Source: Pectobacterium aroidearum (GTDB lineage: Bacteria > Pseudomonadota > Gammaproteobacteria > Enterobacterales > Enterobacteriaceae). Taken from it: DNA of 64,000 bases. Below the pieces are notes generated by a model. That model was given only the letters and a program-made list of their open reading frames with translations. It searched no databases and was not told the DNA's origin. Of this stretch, positions 46,849-57,304 are shown piece after piece. The stretch's first letter is position 1, and each line of letters begins with the position of its first letter. The stretch is taken from assembly GCF_041228105.1 (NCBI RefSeq), contig NZ_CP166097.1, positions 186,001-250,000 of the forward strand. Direction: 5' to 3'. The position numbers and the translations under genes are program-made.

Positions 46849-47676
46849 TCATGCATTGATTAAAATAGGCGTTTTCAACAACTGGCGGATCATTGTCTGT
46901 TGATCGCTATTTTGTAACCAAACGGCATAAAACGGGCGCACGACTGGCTGGCTATCGCCGACTATCCGCAGATTGGAATAGGTTTGTAACCAATGGCTGG
47001 GTAAAAACGCGCAACCGCCGGTTGTTTCAAGCAACTGGCGGGTCAAATGAGCTGATGTTGTTGTCAAAACGGGAAGCTGATCGCTGGCTAAGAGGCGATG
47101 TTCCTGCTGATGAAAGTCCGCACCCCACTCCAATTTTATATAGGGCAATTCCTGTCCAGGTGGATGCGCTTCTGCCGCGAACAGCGAAAGGGAAAAATTT
47201 CCTAGTAACTGACTCGCCAGCTCCTCCATTTTGGGTTGCTCGGTCGTAATCAACAGATCCAGTTGACGCTCATGGAGTTGTTTTACCAGTGAATGACGTA
47301 AGGCAATGCGTGCTTCTAATTGGAGCAGCGGGCGCTGTTGGTACAGCGATTGTAGCCAGGGAGTCAGATAGGCTTCCCATAGTGAAGCGGTGGCACCCAC
47401 TGACAGTAGGCTATGTTGTTGCGAGCGAGCGACTTCTTTTTTGGCGATCTGCCAGGTACCGATAAGGCTTTCCGCATAGGGCAGAAGCCGTTCTCCTGCG
47501 GGAGTCAGGCGTATATTGTTCCGATGGCGTGTGAACAGGTTGGCACCAAGCTGTGTCTCTAGCTGGCGAATCCGAAAACTCACCGCTGACTGCGTCAGAT
47601 ACAGGGATTCGGCAGCACGGCCAAAGTGTCTTGTCCTGCTGACTTCCAGAAAGGTTTTTAGTAATTCGGTATCCAC
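46849..47676 (-). CDS. hdfR: LysR-family regulator HdfR
   Basis: In E. coli, HdfR represses the flagellar master operon flhDC and activates gltBD. The helix-turn-helix reads [20 protein letters not shown]. The start is set at GTG ([14 protein letters not shown]), which aligns with E. coli [14 protein letters not shown] and lies 6 bp after GGAGAT; the ATG two codons earlier abuts the ribosome-binding site. Length 275 aa against 279. Divergent from maoP. Confidence 0.93.
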   Translation of the reverse strand: MDTELLKTFLEVSRTRHFGRAAESLYLTQSAVSFRIRQLETQLGANLFTRHRNNIRLTPAGERLLPYAESLIGTWQIAKKEVARSQQHSLLSVGATASLWEAYLTPWLQSLYQQRPLLQLEARIALRHSLVKQLHERQLDLLITTEQPKMEELASQLLGNFSLSLFAAEAHPPGQELPYIKLEWGADFHQQEHRLLASDQLPVLTTTSAHLTRQLLETTGGCAFLPSHWLQTYSNLRIVGDSQPVVRPFYAVWLQNSDQQTMIRQLLKTPILINA

Positions 47677-47796
47677 GCCCATCTCCAAAAAAATTTTGTC
47701 GTAATGATTTAAATGTTTTGTTTTACACAATGTCAAGCCTATCTAATACTCCGCGCCATAAACAACACGACCATAGAAGAATTAGGAGCGTGTAAG

Positions 47797-48135
47797 ATGG
47801 CAGAAAGCTTCTCTACCACTCATCGTTTTTTTGATAACAAGTTCTACCCGCGTGGTTTTTCCCGACATGGCGACTTTACGATTAAAGAAGCACAACTGTT
47901 GGAACGCCACGGTTACGCGTTTAACGAGCTGGATTTGGGCAAACGTGAACCAGTGACTGAGGAAGAAACATCGTTTGTCGCCATGTGTCGCGGCGAACGT
48001 AAAGCGGAAACAGAACTGGAAAAAATCTGGTCCAAGTATCTGGAACGTGTCCGTCGCCCTAAACGCTTCCATACCTTATCTGGCGGTAAGCCACAGATGG
48101 ATGCGGTGGAAGAATACACGGAAAGCGATGATTAA
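47797..48135 (+). CDS. maoP: Macrodomain Ori protein MaoP
   Basis: 112-aa protein (formerly YifE) that in E. coli acts with the cis site maoS, located near its own gene, to organise the Ori macrodomain. The sequence is nearly that of E. coli ([31 protein letters not shown]). The ATG follows TAGGAG; the 84 bp of open frame upstream is not conserved. The maoS site was not identified by eye here. Confidence 0.95.
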   Translation: MAESFSTTHRFFDNKFYPRGFSRHGDFTIKEAQLLERHGYAFNELDLGKREPVTEEETSFVAMCRGERKAETELEKIWSKYLERVRRPKRFHTLSGGKPQMDAVEEYTESDD

Positions 48136-48142
48136 TTAAGAG

Positions 48143-48169
48143 TGGGGCGTTAGCCCCATTTTCTTTTGC
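48143..48169 (+). terminator. maoP terminator
   Basis: TGGGGC and GCCCCA form a stem around GTTA, followed by TTTTCTTTT. It lies between the convergent maoP and comM. Confidence 0.85.
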
Positions 48170-48191
48170 GGTGAACACATCTAACGCTTTG

Positions 48192-49718
48192 CTATTCAAG
48201 ACTTCTGTGGAGCTGGATGAGCAATCGATCCATACTGCGATAGCTCAGTGCTTCGGCAATATGCTTTCTCTCTATGCTGTTCCGATCGCCGAGGTCAGCG
48301 ATCGTGCGTGCGACTTTCAATATCCTGTGCCAGGCGCGTACGGATAAGCCGAGTTTGTTCATCACTTCTTCCAGATAAGCCGCATCAGGCGCTTCTAACG
48401 CACAGTGTTGTTCTATTTCGCGTGAGGTGAGCAGCGCGTTGATTTTATTTGCCCGCTTCAGCTGTATCTGCCGTGCGATCAGCACGCGCTCGCGAATTGT
48501 TGCGCTGCTTTCTCCCTGATGACGTTGCTGAGATAAAACCCCTGGTGGTAGCAAAGGAACTTCGATCGAAAGGTCAAAGCGATCCAAAAAGGGACCGGAA
48601 AGTTTGCTGAGATAGCGCAGTATTTGTTGTGCGGGTAAGCGGTTATGGATGCCCTGATAGTGGCCTGATGGGCTGGGATTCATTGCAGCGACGAGCTGCA
48701 CGCGTGCCGGGTAGCACACTTTGGCGCGCGTCCGGGAAATGATAATTTCACCGGACTCCAGAGGCTCTCGTAGAGAATCCAGAACGCGTCGCTCAAACTC
48801 CGGTAATTCATCCAGAAACAGCACGCCGTTGTGAGCAAGTGAGATTTCTCCGGGTTTTGGCAACGATCCTCCCCCCACGAGTGCGGCCATAGAAGAACTG
48901 TGGTGAGGCGCTCTGAACGGTCTGGCACGCCAGCGCGTCATGGTGGCATCAATGTTGATGAGGCTGTTGATGGCGGCGCTTTCCAGCGCTTCTTCATCGC
49001 TTAATGGCGGCATCAGATTGCCTAATCGGCTCGCCAGCATGGTCTTTCCTGTTCCCGGCGGCCCCAGCAATAGCAGATTGTGACCGCCAGCCGCCGCGAT
49101 TTCCAACGCGCGTTTAGCCTGCTCCTGACCGATGATATCCTTCAGGTCGAGTGCATCTTCTTCTGACTGCGGAGCCAGTGCGATATCGGAGCAACTGAGT
49201 AACTCCTCTTCCCCGCTGAGAAAAGCACACACTTCCAACAAATGCCCAGCCATTAACGCTTCACCTTGCGGTATCAGCGTCATCTCCCGTTTATTGTCAT
49301 CTGGCAGGATTAGCTGGCGGCCTGACTTTATGGCTTCCAGTGCGGCGGGAATTGCGCCATTGACGCCACGTAGCGTGCCAGACAGGCCTAATTCGCCAAG
49401 AAACTCGTAGCGGATTAGCTTTTCCCCATCGATTTGTTCTGATGCCGCCAGAATCGCCAGAGCAATCGGCAGGTCGTAGCGTCCCCCTTCTTTTGGCAGG
49501 TCTGCGGGAGCAAGGTTGACCGTGATGCGCTTGGCTGGAAAGGTAAATCCGCAATTGATGAGTGCGCTGCGCACGCGATCGCGCGCTTCCTTAACGGTAG
49601 TTTCTGGTAAGCCAACTAGCGTTAAGGCCGGTAGCCCACTGCTGATGTGAACTTCGATATAAACGTCCGGCGCTTGTACGCCAATCATTGCCCGAGTATA
49701 GGTAACTGCCAATGACAT
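48192..49718 (-). CDS. comM: ComM/YifB, Mg-chelatase-like AAA+ helicase
   Basis: AAA+ protein of the ComM family. In naturally competent relatives it is a branch-migration helicase for integrating donor DNA; in E. coli the orthologue is called YifB. The N-terminal ChlI domain (PDVYIEVHISSGLPALTLVG) is followed by Walker A LGPPGTGKTMLASRL, Walker B NGVLFLDELPEF, and the C-terminal Mg-chelatase domain (HRILKVARTIADL). Length 508 aa against 506. Confidence 0.94.
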   Translation of the reverse strand: MSLAVTYTRAMIGVQAPDVYIEVHISSGLPALTLVGLPETTVKEARDRVRSALINCGFTFPAKRITVNLAPADLPKEGGRYDLPIALAILAASEQIDGEKLIRYEFLGELGLSGTLRGVNGAIPAALEAIKSGRQLILPDDNKREMTLIPQGEALMAGHLLEVCAFLSGEEELLSCSDIALAPQSEEDALDLKDIIGQEQAKRALEIAAAGGHNLLLLGPPGTGKTMLASRLGNLMPPLSDEEALESAAINSLINIDATMTRWRARPFRAPHHSSSMAALVGGGSLPKPGEISLAHNGVLFLDELPEFERRVLDSLREPLESGEIIISRTRAKVCYPARVQLVAAMNPSPSGHYQGIHNRLPAQQILRYLSKLSGPFLDRFDLSIEVPLLPPGVLSQQRHQGESSATIRERVLIARQIQLKRANKINALLTSREIEQHCALEAPDAAYLEEVMNKLGLSVRAWHRILKVARTIADLGDRNSIERKHIAEALSYRSMDRLLIQLHRSLE

Positions 49719-50125
49719 ACTATTTCCCCTTTGCTGATGGCTTGCATCATGTCTGGCAAGGGAGAAGAAGTAGAGGTCGTCGTTATCGGTCTGCGCGGCG
49801 GTATCATGAAATAATGCTCTGTTTCAGCAATGACGAAAATTTGTGCGTGATACGTCGCAATGATTTAGCGCTAATCGCTCGCTTAACGTTATCTGGCGAT
49901 CGGCAACGTTCTTATTCACTTGCCATGTTCGCCGCGCAACGTTCATTTTTACGTCAATGGATGAAAATAATTTGATGCGATTCTACCTTATGATTACGTT
50001 GTATTTTTTTCCGTATCATAGGTAATTCTTACGGGGCGTCATGAAAAAAATTTGTTGTCATGCCATATCTTACTGTGATAACTCTGTAGGCATTCGTTCG
50101 ACAGAAGATTAATGAACAACCTATT
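49719..50125. other. comM-ilvL intergenic region
   Basis: This 407-bp gap contains the divergent promoters of comM and the ilv operon. The right half is A+T-rich, as expected for the ilvL promoter and its upstream IHF region in E. coli, but I could not fix the -35 and -10 boxes. The left half has an 87-codon open frame starting over the comM start that shows no protein-like features, and it is not called a gene. Confidence 0.4.
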
Positions 50126-50224
50126 ATGAAAGCCCTATCCCTAGTGATTAGCCTAGTCGTGATTAGCGTGGTGGTGATTATTATCCCACCGTGCGGGGCT
50201 GCACTTGGACGAAGAATGGCTTAG
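50126..50224 (+). CDS. ilvL: ilv operon leader peptide IlvL
   Basis: 32-residue attenuation leader (MKALSLVISLVVISVVVIII then PPCGAALG), rich in Val, Ile and Leu: 15 of 32 residues. Ribosome stalling at these codons when any branched-chain aminoacyl-tRNA is scarce prevents formation of the terminator just downstream. It has the same length as E. coli IlvL. Confidence 0.95.
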   Translation: MKALSLVISLVVISVVVIIIPPCGAALGRRMA

Positions 50225-50246
50225 AAATCAAGGCCTAATTCAAGAA

Positions 50247-50277
50247 AACCCCCGCACCGAAAGGTCGGGGGTTTTTT
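50247..50277 (+). terminator. ilv operon attenuator terminator
   Basis: AACCCCCG and CGGGGGTT form the stem, followed by TTTTTTG. It lies 22 bp after ilvL, as expected for the attenuator. Confidence 0.93.
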
Positions 50278-50364
50278 GTTGGGCGTAATCTATAACGGAA
50301 AGGAACAGAAAATGAACATCAGCATAAAATTCTGTTATTCCCATAAGATGTCGGGGAAATAACT

Positions 50365-52011
50365 ATGAATGGAGCTCAGTGGGTGGTACAAGCGTTGCGA
50401 GCACAGGGAGTGGACACCGTTTTTGGGTATCCGGGTGGCGCGATAATGCCCGTCTATGATGCACTTTATGACGGCGGCGTTAAACACCTGCTGTGTCGCC
50501 ATGAGCAAGGCGCAGCAATGGCGGCGATTGGTTATGCCCGCGCCACAGGTAACGTGGGCGTTTGCATTGCGACGTCTGGCCCTGGTGCTACCAACCTGAT
50601 CACCGGTTTGGCCGATGCGCTGCTGGATTCTGTGCCTGTGGTGGCGATTACCGGACAGGTTGGGTCGGCGCTGATTGGTACCGATGCTTTTCAGGAAATC
50701 GACGTGTTGGGGCTGTCGCTGGCCTGTACAAAACACAGTTTTCTGGTTGAGTCTCTCGAATCACTGCCGGAAGTGATGGCAGAAGCGTTTGCGATTGCCA
50801 ATAGCGGTCGCCCCGGCCCTGTTCTAGTCGATATTCCTAAAGACATTCAGCTGGCCGTGGGCGATTTCACCCCGAACTTTGCGCCTGTTGCTAACGATGT
50901 TGATTTCCCCGAGCAAGATATCACGCAGGCATGTGCCCTGTTGGCGAAAGCACAAAAACCGGTACTGTACGTTGGTGGCGGAGTCGGCATGGCGAATGCG
51001 GTTCCGGCACTGCGCGAATTCCTGAGTGTAACGGATATCCCTTCCGTTTCGACGCTGAAAGGCTTGGGTGTCGTGGATGCCAATCATCCCTATTACCTCG
51101 GTATGATTGGTATGCACGGCACGAAGGCGGCGAACCTGATTGTGCAGGAATGCGATCTGTTAATCGCTGTCGGGGCGCGTTTTGATGACCGCGTGACCGG
51201 CAAGCTGAATGCCTTCGCGCCTCATGCCAGCGTTATTCACATGGATATCGACCCAGCAGAATTGAGCAAATTGCGCCATGCCAATGTGGCGTTGCAAGGC
51301 GATCTGAAAACGATATTACCGGCGCTGCAACAGCCGCTGAACGTCAGCGCGTGGCGTCAGCAGGCGACCATGATGAAGGCGGAATACCCATGGCGTTATG
51401 ATCATCCCGGTCAGGCGATTTATGCGCCTGCGCTGCTGAGAACGATCTCTGAACGAATGGATGCGGATACCGTGGTGACGACCGACGTCGGCCAGCACCA
51501 GATGTGGGCTGCACAACATATGACGTTCAGCCGTCCTGAGAATTTCATTACTTCCAGCGGCCTTGGCACAATGGGCTTCGGCGTGCCAGCGGCGGTGGGA
51601 GCACAGGTTGCGCGCCCGGATGATATGGTTATCTGCATTTCTGGCGACGGTTCTTTCATGATGAACGTTCAGGAACTGGGCACCATCAAACGAAAACGGC
51701 TGCCGTTGAAGATCGTGCTGCTGGATAACCAACGGTTAGGCATGGTACGTCAGTGGCAGCAGTTATTCTTTGATGAACGCTATAGTGAAACCGACCTCTC
51801 CGATAACCCTGATTTCCTGACGCTGGCGAGCGCGTTTGATATCCCCGGCCAGCGCATCACTCGTAAAGATCAAATTGATGTCGCGCTGGATGCCCTGTTT
51901 AACAGCGAAGGACCCTATTTACTGCACGTATCGATCGATGAATATGAAAACGTCTGGCCACTGGTTCCGCCGGGGGCGGGTAACGAAACGATGCTCGATA
52001 AAACCGAATAG
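50365..52011 (+). CDS. ilvG: Acetolactate synthase II large subunit IlvG
   Basis: TPP-dependent catalytic subunit of the valine-insensitive acetohydroxyacid synthase II, first common step of branched-chain synthesis. The active-site Glu lies in [19 protein letters not shown] and the TPP-binding motif is [13 protein letters not shown]. The gene is intact over 548 codons, unlike E. coli K-12, where a frameshift inactivates it. It begins the ilvGMEDA operon downstream of the attenuator and is followed by its regulatory partner ilvM. Confidence 0.97.
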   Translation: MNGAQWVVQALRAQGVDTVFGYPGGAIMPVYDALYDGGVKHLLCRHEQGAAMAAIGYARATGNVGVCIATSGPGATNLITGLADALLDSVPVVAITGQVGSALIGTDAFQEIDVLGLSLACTKHSFLVESLESLPEVMAEAFAIANSGRPGPVLVDIPKDIQLAVGDFTPNFAPVANDVDFPEQDITQACALLAKAQKPVLYVGGGVGMANAVPALREFLSVTDIPSVSTLKGLGVVDANHPYYLGMIGMHGTKAANLIVQECDLLIAVGARFDDRVTGKLNAFAPHASVIHMDIDPAELSKLRHANVALQGDLKTILPALQQPLNVSAWRQQATMMKAEYPWRYDHPGQAIYAPALLRTISERMDADTVVTTDVGQHQMWAAQHMTFSRPENFITSSGLGTMGFGVPAAVGAQVARPDDMVICISGDGSFMMNVQELGTIKRKRLPLKIVLLDNQRLGMVRQWQQLFFDERYSETDLSDNPDFLTLASAFDIPGQRITRKDQIDVALDALFNSEGPYLLHVSIDEYENVWPLVPPGAGNETMLDKTE

Positions 52012-52068
52012 GCTCGACAACACCCAATAATGGCCGACTTACACAGAATAAGTGCTGGAGACAACAGA

Positions 52069-52329
52069 ATGACACATCATCAACTTTCGATTCAGGCACG
52101 CTTTCGTCCCGAGGTTCTGGAGCGTGTATTGCGTGTTACCCGTCATCGCGGTTTCAAAGTTTGCGCGATGAATATGGTGCAAACCACCAATGCCGATCAC
52201 ATTAATATTGAACTGACCGTTGCCAGCCATCGCTCGGTGGATTTATTGTCAACACAACTAAGTAAGCTGTTGGATATTGCCTGCGTTGACATTCAACCGA
52301 TGACGACATCACAGCAGATCAGCGCCTAA
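52069..52329 (+). CDS. ilvM: Acetolactate synthase II small subunit IlvM
   Basis: 86-aa ACT-domain subunit that stabilises and activates IlvG. Conserved segments are RVLRVTRHRGFKVCAMNM and INIELTVAS. The start is the ATG after TGGAG that gives MTHHQLSIQARF, matching E. coli in length (87); 13 in-frame upstream codons lack support. It lies between ilvG and ilvE in the operon. Confidence 0.96.
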   Translation: MTHHQLSIQARFRPEVLERVLRVTRHRGFKVCAMNMVQTTNADHINIELTVASHRSVDLLSTQLSKLLDIACVDIQPMTTSQQISA

Positions 52330-52355
52330 CGCATAAAGAGTAAGGAAAAAAAAGA

Positions 52356-53282
52356 ATGACAAAAAAAGCGGATTACATTTGGTTCAATGGCGAAATGGTT
52401 CCATGGGCTGAAGCAAAAGTACACGTGATGTCGCACGCCTTGCATTATGGTACCTCTGTGTTTGAGGGCGTTCGTTGCTACAATTCACACAAAGGTCCTG
52501 TGGTTTTTCGTCACCGCGAGCACATGCAGCGCCTGCGTGATTCGGCAAAAATTTACCGTATGCCAGTCGCGCAGAGTGTGGATGAATTGATGGAAGCCTG
52601 TCGTGAAACGCTGCGTAAAAATAATCTGACCAGTGCGTATATCCGCCCGCTGGTGTTCATTGGCGATGTGGGGATGGGTGTTAACCCGCCAGACGGTTAC
52701 CAAACTGATGTGATTATCGCGGCCTTTCCGTGGGGCGCGTATCTGGGTGAAGAAGCGCTGGAAGCGGGCATTGATGCGATGGTGTCGTCCTGGAATCGTG
52801 TCGCGGCGAATACCATTCCAACCGCCGCTAAAGCGGGTGGCAATTATCTATCCTCCCTGCTGGTGGGCAGCGAAGCACGTCGCCACGGCTATCAGGAAGG
52901 GATTGCACTGGATGTCCACGGCTATGTTTCTGAAGGCGCGGGCGAGAACCTGTTTGAAGTGAAGGACGGTATTATCTTCACACCGCCGTTTACCTCTTCG
53001 GCGCTGCCGGGCATTACGCGTGATGCCATCATCAAGCTGGCGAAGGACGCGGGATATGAAGTGCGTGAGCAGGTGCTGTCCCGCGAGTCACTGTATCTGG
53101 CGGATGAAGTGTTTATGTCCGGCACGGCGGCGGAAATTACCCCAGTGCGTAGCGTAGACGGTATTCAGGTCGGCATCGGCAAACGCGGCCCGGTCACCAA
53201 AGCCTTGCAGGAGGCGTTCTTTGGCCTCTTCACGGGTGAAACCGAAGATAAATGGGGCTGGTTGGATCCGATAAATCTGTAA
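52356..53282 (+). CDS. ilvE: Branched-chain amino acid aminotransferase IlvE
   Basis: Fold-type IV PLP aminotransferase catalysing the last step to valine, isoleucine and leucine. The PLP lysine lies in TAAKAGGNYLSS, and YGTSVFEGVRCY is the N-terminal signature. Length 308 aa (E. coli 309). Third structural gene of ilvGMEDA, behind an AAGGAA ribosome-binding site. Confidence 0.97.
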   Translation: MTKKADYIWFNGEMVPWAEAKVHVMSHALHYGTSVFEGVRCYNSHKGPVVFRHREHMQRLRDSAKIYRMPVAQSVDELMEACRETLRKNNLTSAYIRPLVFIGDVGMGVNPPDGYQTDVIIAAFPWGAYLGEEALEAGIDAMVSSWNRVAANTIPTAAKAGGNYLSSLLVGSEARRHGYQEGIALDVHGYVSEGAGENLFEVKDGIIFTPPFTSSALPGITRDAIIKLAKDAGYEVREQVLSRESLYLADEVFMSGTAAEITPVRSVDGIQVGIGKRGPVTKALQEAFFGLFTGETEDKWGWLDPINL

Positions 53283-53355
53283 TCAATTAAGACAGACAGT
53301 CAGGCGGTGATACGTTCCATCATCGCCCAATTCGTAATTTTTGGAGTAATAGAGC

Positions 53356-55206
53356 ATGCCTAAGTACCGTTCAGCCACCACCACGCACGGCCGTAATATG
53401 GCCGGCGCCCGAGCCTTGTGGCGCGCCACCGGGATGACCGACAATGATTTTGGTAAACCCATTATCGCCGTGGTCAACTCCTTCACCCAATTCGTGCCCG
53501 GCCATGTGCACTTGCGCGATCTGGGTAAACTGGTTGCCGAGCAAATCGAAGCTTCTGGTGGTGTCGCGAAAGAATTCAACACGATCGCAGTGGACGACGG
53601 CATCGCGATGGGCCACGGCGGTATGCTCTATTCTCTGCCTTCCCGTGAACTGATTGCCGACTCGGTGGAATACATGGTGAATGCCCACTGCGCGGATGCG
53701 ATGGTGTGTATCTCCAACTGCGACAAAATCACCCCGGGGATGCTGATGGCGTCGCTGCGCCTGAATATCCCGGTGATTTTCGTGTCTGGTGGCCCGATGG
53801 AAGCGGGGAAAACCAAATTATCCGATCAGATCATCAAGCTGGATCTGGTGGATGCCATGATTCAGGGCGCGGATCCGAAGGTTTCCGATGAACAGAGCGA
53901 ACAGGTGGAACGTTCTGCCTGCCCGACCTGTGGTTCCTGTTCCGGTATGTTTACCGCTAACTCCATGAACTGCCTGACCGAAGCGCTGGGTCTGTCTCAG
54001 CCGGGCAACGGCTCGCTGCTGGCGACGCACGCCGACCGTAAGCAGCTATTCCTGAACGCAGGCAAACGCATTGTCGGTCTGGCGAAGCGTTACTACGAGC
54101 AGGATGATGAGAGCGTGCTGCCGCGCAACATCGCCAATAAAGCCGCATTTGAAAACGCCATGATTCTGGATATCGCGATGGGGGGTTCCACCAATACCGT
54201 TCTGCATCTGCTAGCTGCGGCGCAGGAAGGTGAAGTGGACTTCACTATGACCGACATCGACAGACTGTCACGTCAGGTTCCGCACCTGTGTAAGGTGGCA
54301 CCGAGTACGCAGAAATACCACATGGAAGACGTACACCGCGCGGGTGGTGTGATCGGTATTCTGGGCGAGCTGGACAGAGCTGGTCTGCTGAACCGTGAAG
54401 TGAACAACGTGCTGGGCAAAACGCTGCCGGAAACACTGGAAGCCTATGACGTCATGCTGACGCAGGATGACAGTGTGAAAAGCATGTATTCCGCCGGTCC
54501 GGCGGGTATCCGCACCACGCAGGCGTTTTCGCAGGATTGCCGCTGGGATTCACTGGATACCGATCGTCAGGAAGGCTGTATTCGTTCCCGCGAATTTGCC
54601 TACAGTCAGGATGGCGGTCTGGCCGTGCTGTACGGCAATCTGGCAGAGAATGGCTGTATCGTGAAAACCGCAGGCGTGGATGAAGGCAGTCTGGTCTTCC
54701 GCGGTCCGGCAAAAGTTTATGAAAGTCAGGATGATGCGGTAGACGCCATTCTGGGCGGCAAGGTCGTGGCGGGCGACGTGGTTGTGATCCGTTACGAAGG
54801 ACCGAAAGGCGGGCCGGGTATGCAGGAAATGCTGTATCCAACCACCTACCTGAAATCGATGGGGCTGGGTAAAAGCTGTGCGCTGATCACTGACGGACGC
54901 TTCTCCGGCGGTACTTCTGGTCTGTCTATCGGCCATGCGTCTCCTGAAGCAGCCAGCGGCGGCACCATTGCACTGGTACAGGACGGTGACATTATCGCGA
55001 TTGATATTCCGAACCGCAGCATTGCGCTGGTTCTGGATGACAATGCTTTAGCAAGCCGCCGTGCAGCGGAAGAAGCGAGAGGCGATCAGGCCTGGACACC
55101 GCACAATCGTGAACGTCAGGTTTCTTTTGCGCTGCGCGCGTACGCCAGCCTGGCAACCAGCGCGGATAAAGGCGCGGTGCGGGATAAAAGCAAGCTGGGA
55201 GGCTAA
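53356..55206 (+). CDS. ilvD: Dihydroxy-acid dehydratase IlvD
   Basis: Iron-sulfur dehydratase that converts 2,3-dihydroxy acids to 2-keto acids in valine and isoleucine synthesis. Cluster-ligand cysteines are seen in [12 protein letters not shown] and [15 protein letters not shown], and the C-terminal [14 protein letters not shown] is a family signature. Length 616 aa equals E. coli. Its stop codon is 5 bp before the chosen ilvA start. Confidence 0.97.
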   Translation: MPKYRSATTTHGRNMAGARALWRATGMTDNDFGKPIIAVVNSFTQFVPGHVHLRDLGKLVAEQIEASGGVAKEFNTIAVDDGIAMGHGGMLYSLPSRELIADSVEYMVNAHCADAMVCISNCDKITPGMLMASLRLNIPVIFVSGGPMEAGKTKLSDQIIKLDLVDAMIQGADPKVSDEQSEQVERSACPTCGSCSGMFTANSMNCLTEALGLSQPGNGSLLATHADRKQLFLNAGKRIVGLAKRYYEQDDESVLPRNIANKAAFENAMILDIAMGGSTNTVLHLLAAAQEGEVDFTMTDIDRLSRQVPHLCKVAPSTQKYHMEDVHRAGGVIGILGELDRAGLLNREVNNVLGKTLPETLEAYDVMLTQDDSVKSMYSAGPAGIRTTQAFSQDCRWDSLDTDRQEGCIRSREFAYSQDGGLAVLYGNLAENGCIVKTAGVDEGSLVFRGPAKVYESQDDAVDAILGGKVVAGDVVVIRYEGPKGGPGMQEMLYPTTYLKSMGLGKSCALITDGRFSGGTSGLSIGHASPEAASGGTIALVQDGDIIAIDIPNRSIALVLDDNALASRRAAEEARGDQAWTPHNRERQVSFALRAYASLATSADKGAVRDKSKLGG

Positions 55207-55211
55207 TGCTG

Positions 55212-56756
55212 ATGGCTGTGTCACAACCTCTTCCTGCCGCGCCGGGAGGCGCGGAGTACCTGCGTGCGATCTTGCGCTCGCCCGTGTATGAAGTCACGCA
55301 GGTCACACCGCTGGAGAAGATGGAGAAGATCTCTTCGCGGCTGGGTAATGTCATTCTGGTAAAACGTGAAGATCGGCACGCGGTGCACAGCTTCAAGCTG
55401 CGCGGCGCGTACGCGATGATGGCGGGGCTGAGTGATGAGCAAAAGTCACACGGCGTGGTGACGGCGTCGGCGGGTAACCATGCGCAGGGCGTGGCGCTCT
55501 CCTCCACCAAGCTGGGCATTAAATCGCTGATTGTGATGCCAGTGGCGACGGCCGATATCAAAGTGGATGCGGTACGTGGTTTTGGCGGCGAAGTGCTGCT
55601 ATACGGCGCGAACTTTGATGAAGCCAAGGCAAAGGCCATTGAACTGTCGCAGCAGCAGAAAATGACGTTTCTACCGCCTTTCGATCACCCGGCAGTCATT
55701 GCGGGTCAAGGCACGCTGGCGCTGGAATTGCTACAGCAGGATGCCCATCTGGATCGCGTGTTTGTGCCCGTCGGTGGCGGCGGTCTGGCGGCAGGTGTTG
55801 CCGTCCTGATCAAACAGCTGATGCCGCAGATTAAGGTGATCGGCGTGGAAGCGGAAGATTCCGCCTGTCTGCGTGCGGCGCTGGATGCCGGGCAACCGGT
55901 CGATCTGCCGCGTGTCGGGCTGTTTGCTGAAGGTGTCGCGGTGAAGCGCATCGGCGATGAAACGTTCCGCCTGTGTCGGGAATATCTGGATGACGTGATT
56001 ACCGTCGACAGTGATGCCATCTGTGCGGCAGTGAAAGATCTGTTCGAAGATGTTCGTGCGATTGCTGAACCGTCCGGCGCGTTGGCGTTAGCGGGGATGA
56101 AAAAGTACATCCAGCAGCACCAGATTCAGGGTGAGCGCCTGGCGCATATTCTGTCCGGTGCGAACGTTAACTTCCACGGGTTACGCTACGTTTCCGAACG
56201 CTGCGAGCTGGGTGAACAGCGTGAAGCCTTGCTGGCCGTGACGATCCCCGAGCAACAGGGCAGCTTCCTGAAATTTTGCCAACTACTGGGCGGTCGTTCC
56301 GTTACCGAGTTCAACTATCGCTACGCGGATGCCAAAGACGCCTGCATTTTTGTTGGCGTGCGTCTGACGCGTGGCTATGCGGAGCGGCAGGAGATTATCG
56401 CTGAGCTTTCTGCAGATGGTTATGAAGTGGTGGATTTGTCCGACGATGAAATGGCGAAGCTGCACGTCCGCTACATGGTCGGCGGACGCCCCTCCAAACC
56501 GCTACAGGAACGGCTTTATAGCTTTGAGTTTCCAGAATCGCCGGGCGCGTTACTGAAATTCCTGCATACGCTGGGGACGCACTGGAATATTTCGCTGTTC
56601 CATTACCGCAGTCACGGCACAGATTTTGGCCGTGTGCTGGCCGCGTTCGAACTGCAAGCGGGCGATCGGGAATTCGAGCAGCATCTACAGGCGCTGGGCT
56701 ATGAATGCCATGACGAAACCAATAATCCGGCGTTCCGCTTCTTTTTAGCGGGTTAA
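55212..56756 (+). CDS. ilvA: Threonine deaminase IlvA (biosynthetic)
   Basis: PLP enzyme that deaminates threonine to 2-ketobutyrate, the isoleucine-specific entry step, feedback-inhibited by isoleucine. The PLP lysine is in HSFKLRGAYAMM, the phosphate-binding glycine loop is VGGGGLAAG, and two ACT-like regulatory domains form the C-terminal third. The ATG giving MAVSQPL lies 9 bp after GGAGG and yields 514 aa, identical to E. coli. A second ATG two codons earlier overlaps the ilvD stop but sits too close to the ribosome-binding site. Last gene of ilvGMEDA. Confidence 0.97.
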   Translation: MAVSQPLPAAPGGAEYLRAILRSPVYEVTQVTPLEKMEKISSRLGNVILVKREDRHAVHSFKLRGAYAMMAGLSDEQKSHGVVTASAGNHAQGVALSSTKLGIKSLIVMPVATADIKVDAVRGFGGEVLLYGANFDEAKAKAIELSQQQKMTFLPPFDHPAVIAGQGTLALELLQQDAHLDRVFVPVGGGGLAAGVAVLIKQLMPQIKVIGVEAEDSACLRAALDAGQPVDLPRVGLFAEGVAVKRIGDETFRLCREYLDDVITVDSDAICAAVKDLFEDVRAIAEPSGALALAGMKKYIQQHQIQGERLAHILSGANVNFHGLRYVSERCELGEQREALLAVTIPEQQGSFLKFCQLLGGRSVTEFNYRYADAKDACIFVGVRLTRGYAERQEIIAELSADGYEVVDLSDDEMAKLHVRYMVGGRPSKPLQERLYSFEFPESPGALLKFLHTLGTHWNISLFHYRSHGTDFGRVLAAFELQAGDREFEQHLQALGYECHDETNNPAFRFFLAG

Positions 56757-56784
56757 GTTAGCGGTTAAACGTTGAGTGTTCCCT

Positions 56785-56918
56785 TCACGCCGCCGATGGT
56801 GTTTCACCGTCGGCGGCGTTATCTTTATGTCATCTGACAGCAACAGGGATGGCATTTCTCTATGGCAACGCAGTTCACAGGTTTTTCTCAAGCGGGTTTA
56901 ACGTTTCTCCAGCAGGTG
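56785..56918. repeat. 134-bp direct repeat, left copy, at the Hcp cassette boundary
   Basis: Nearly identical to the segment at 58977-59111: two base substitutions and one single-base indel over about 134 bp. It includes the ilvA terminator, the short leader and the first 19 codons of the DUF2461 gene. Together the copies bracket about 2.06 kb of A+T-rich foreign-looking DNA. Confidence 0.93.
56787..56820 (+). terminator. ilvGMEDA terminator
   Basis: ACGCCGCCGATGG pairs with CCGTCGGCGGCGT (one mismatch) around TGTTTCA, then TATCTTT. A copy of the same hairpin at 58979-59012 follows the Hcp cassette and probably ends its transcript. Confidence 0.8.
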
Positions 56919-56945
56919 TCTCATGGTGTTGTTGAATCAATCTAA
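56862..56945 (+). pseudogene. Truncated 5' stub of the DUF2461 gene
   Basis: The first 19 codons (MATQFTGFSQAGLTFLQQV) match the start of the intact DUF2461 gene at 59055 exactly in protein sequence. The frame then runs into unrelated A+T-rich DNA for 8 codons (SHGVVESI) and stops. It is a remnant created when the cassette became inserted here. Confidence 0.9.
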
Positions 56946-57066
56946 TTTTAGTCTGTTATTATTATTTTCAAATTAATTGTTTGTTTTTCTAATTTCTTTA
57001 AATATTGCTAATAATTATTTTCTAGGTTAGTTTGGTGAAAAGTGGAATAACACATGGAGACCGAGT

Positions 57067-57276
57067 ATGAAAAATAAAGAAAAACTTGCCATTCAGTTAA
57101 ATGAACAATTAAAGAATAGCCTTATTAATAGTTCGTTACCTCCTGAAGAAATACTCGCATTGATGATGAAGCTATGCCTTTCTCTGATGCAGGTGACCCA
57201 AAGTAACCTTGTGGAAATGAAGACGTCAGATGGGCGAAAACTTTCACTCAAGCTTGATACACCATCAGTGCATTGA
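57067..57276 (+). CDS. Unrecognised 69-aa protein encoded before hcp
   Basis: First gene of the A+T-rich cassette, behind a good GGAGA ribosome-binding site. I do not recognise the family. The protein appears helical and amphipathic in its first two thirds (KLAIQLNEQLKNSLINSSLP, then ALMMKLCLSLMQ), ending in a short polar tail (EMKTSDGRKLSLKLD). It has no signal peptide or clear membrane helix. It stands 28 bp before hcp, so co-expression is likely. A chaperone or adaptor for Hcp or the effector would fit but is speculation. Confidence 0.7.
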   Translation: MKNKEKLAIQLNEQLKNSLINSSLPPEEILALMMKLCLSLMQVTQSNLVEMKTSDGRKLSLKLDTPSVH

Positions 57277-57304
57277 TCATATTTATTCTTAGAGGCTGCT
57301 AAAA

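Noticed and set aside
49712..49975. 87-codon open frame on the plus strand overlapping the comM start
   Set aside because: Arg-rich composition typical of chance frames, no ribosome-binding site, and it occupies the comM promoter region.
50365..52011. Checked ilvG for the frameshift known from E. coli K-12
   Set aside because: The frame is continuous for 548 codons; the gene is intact.
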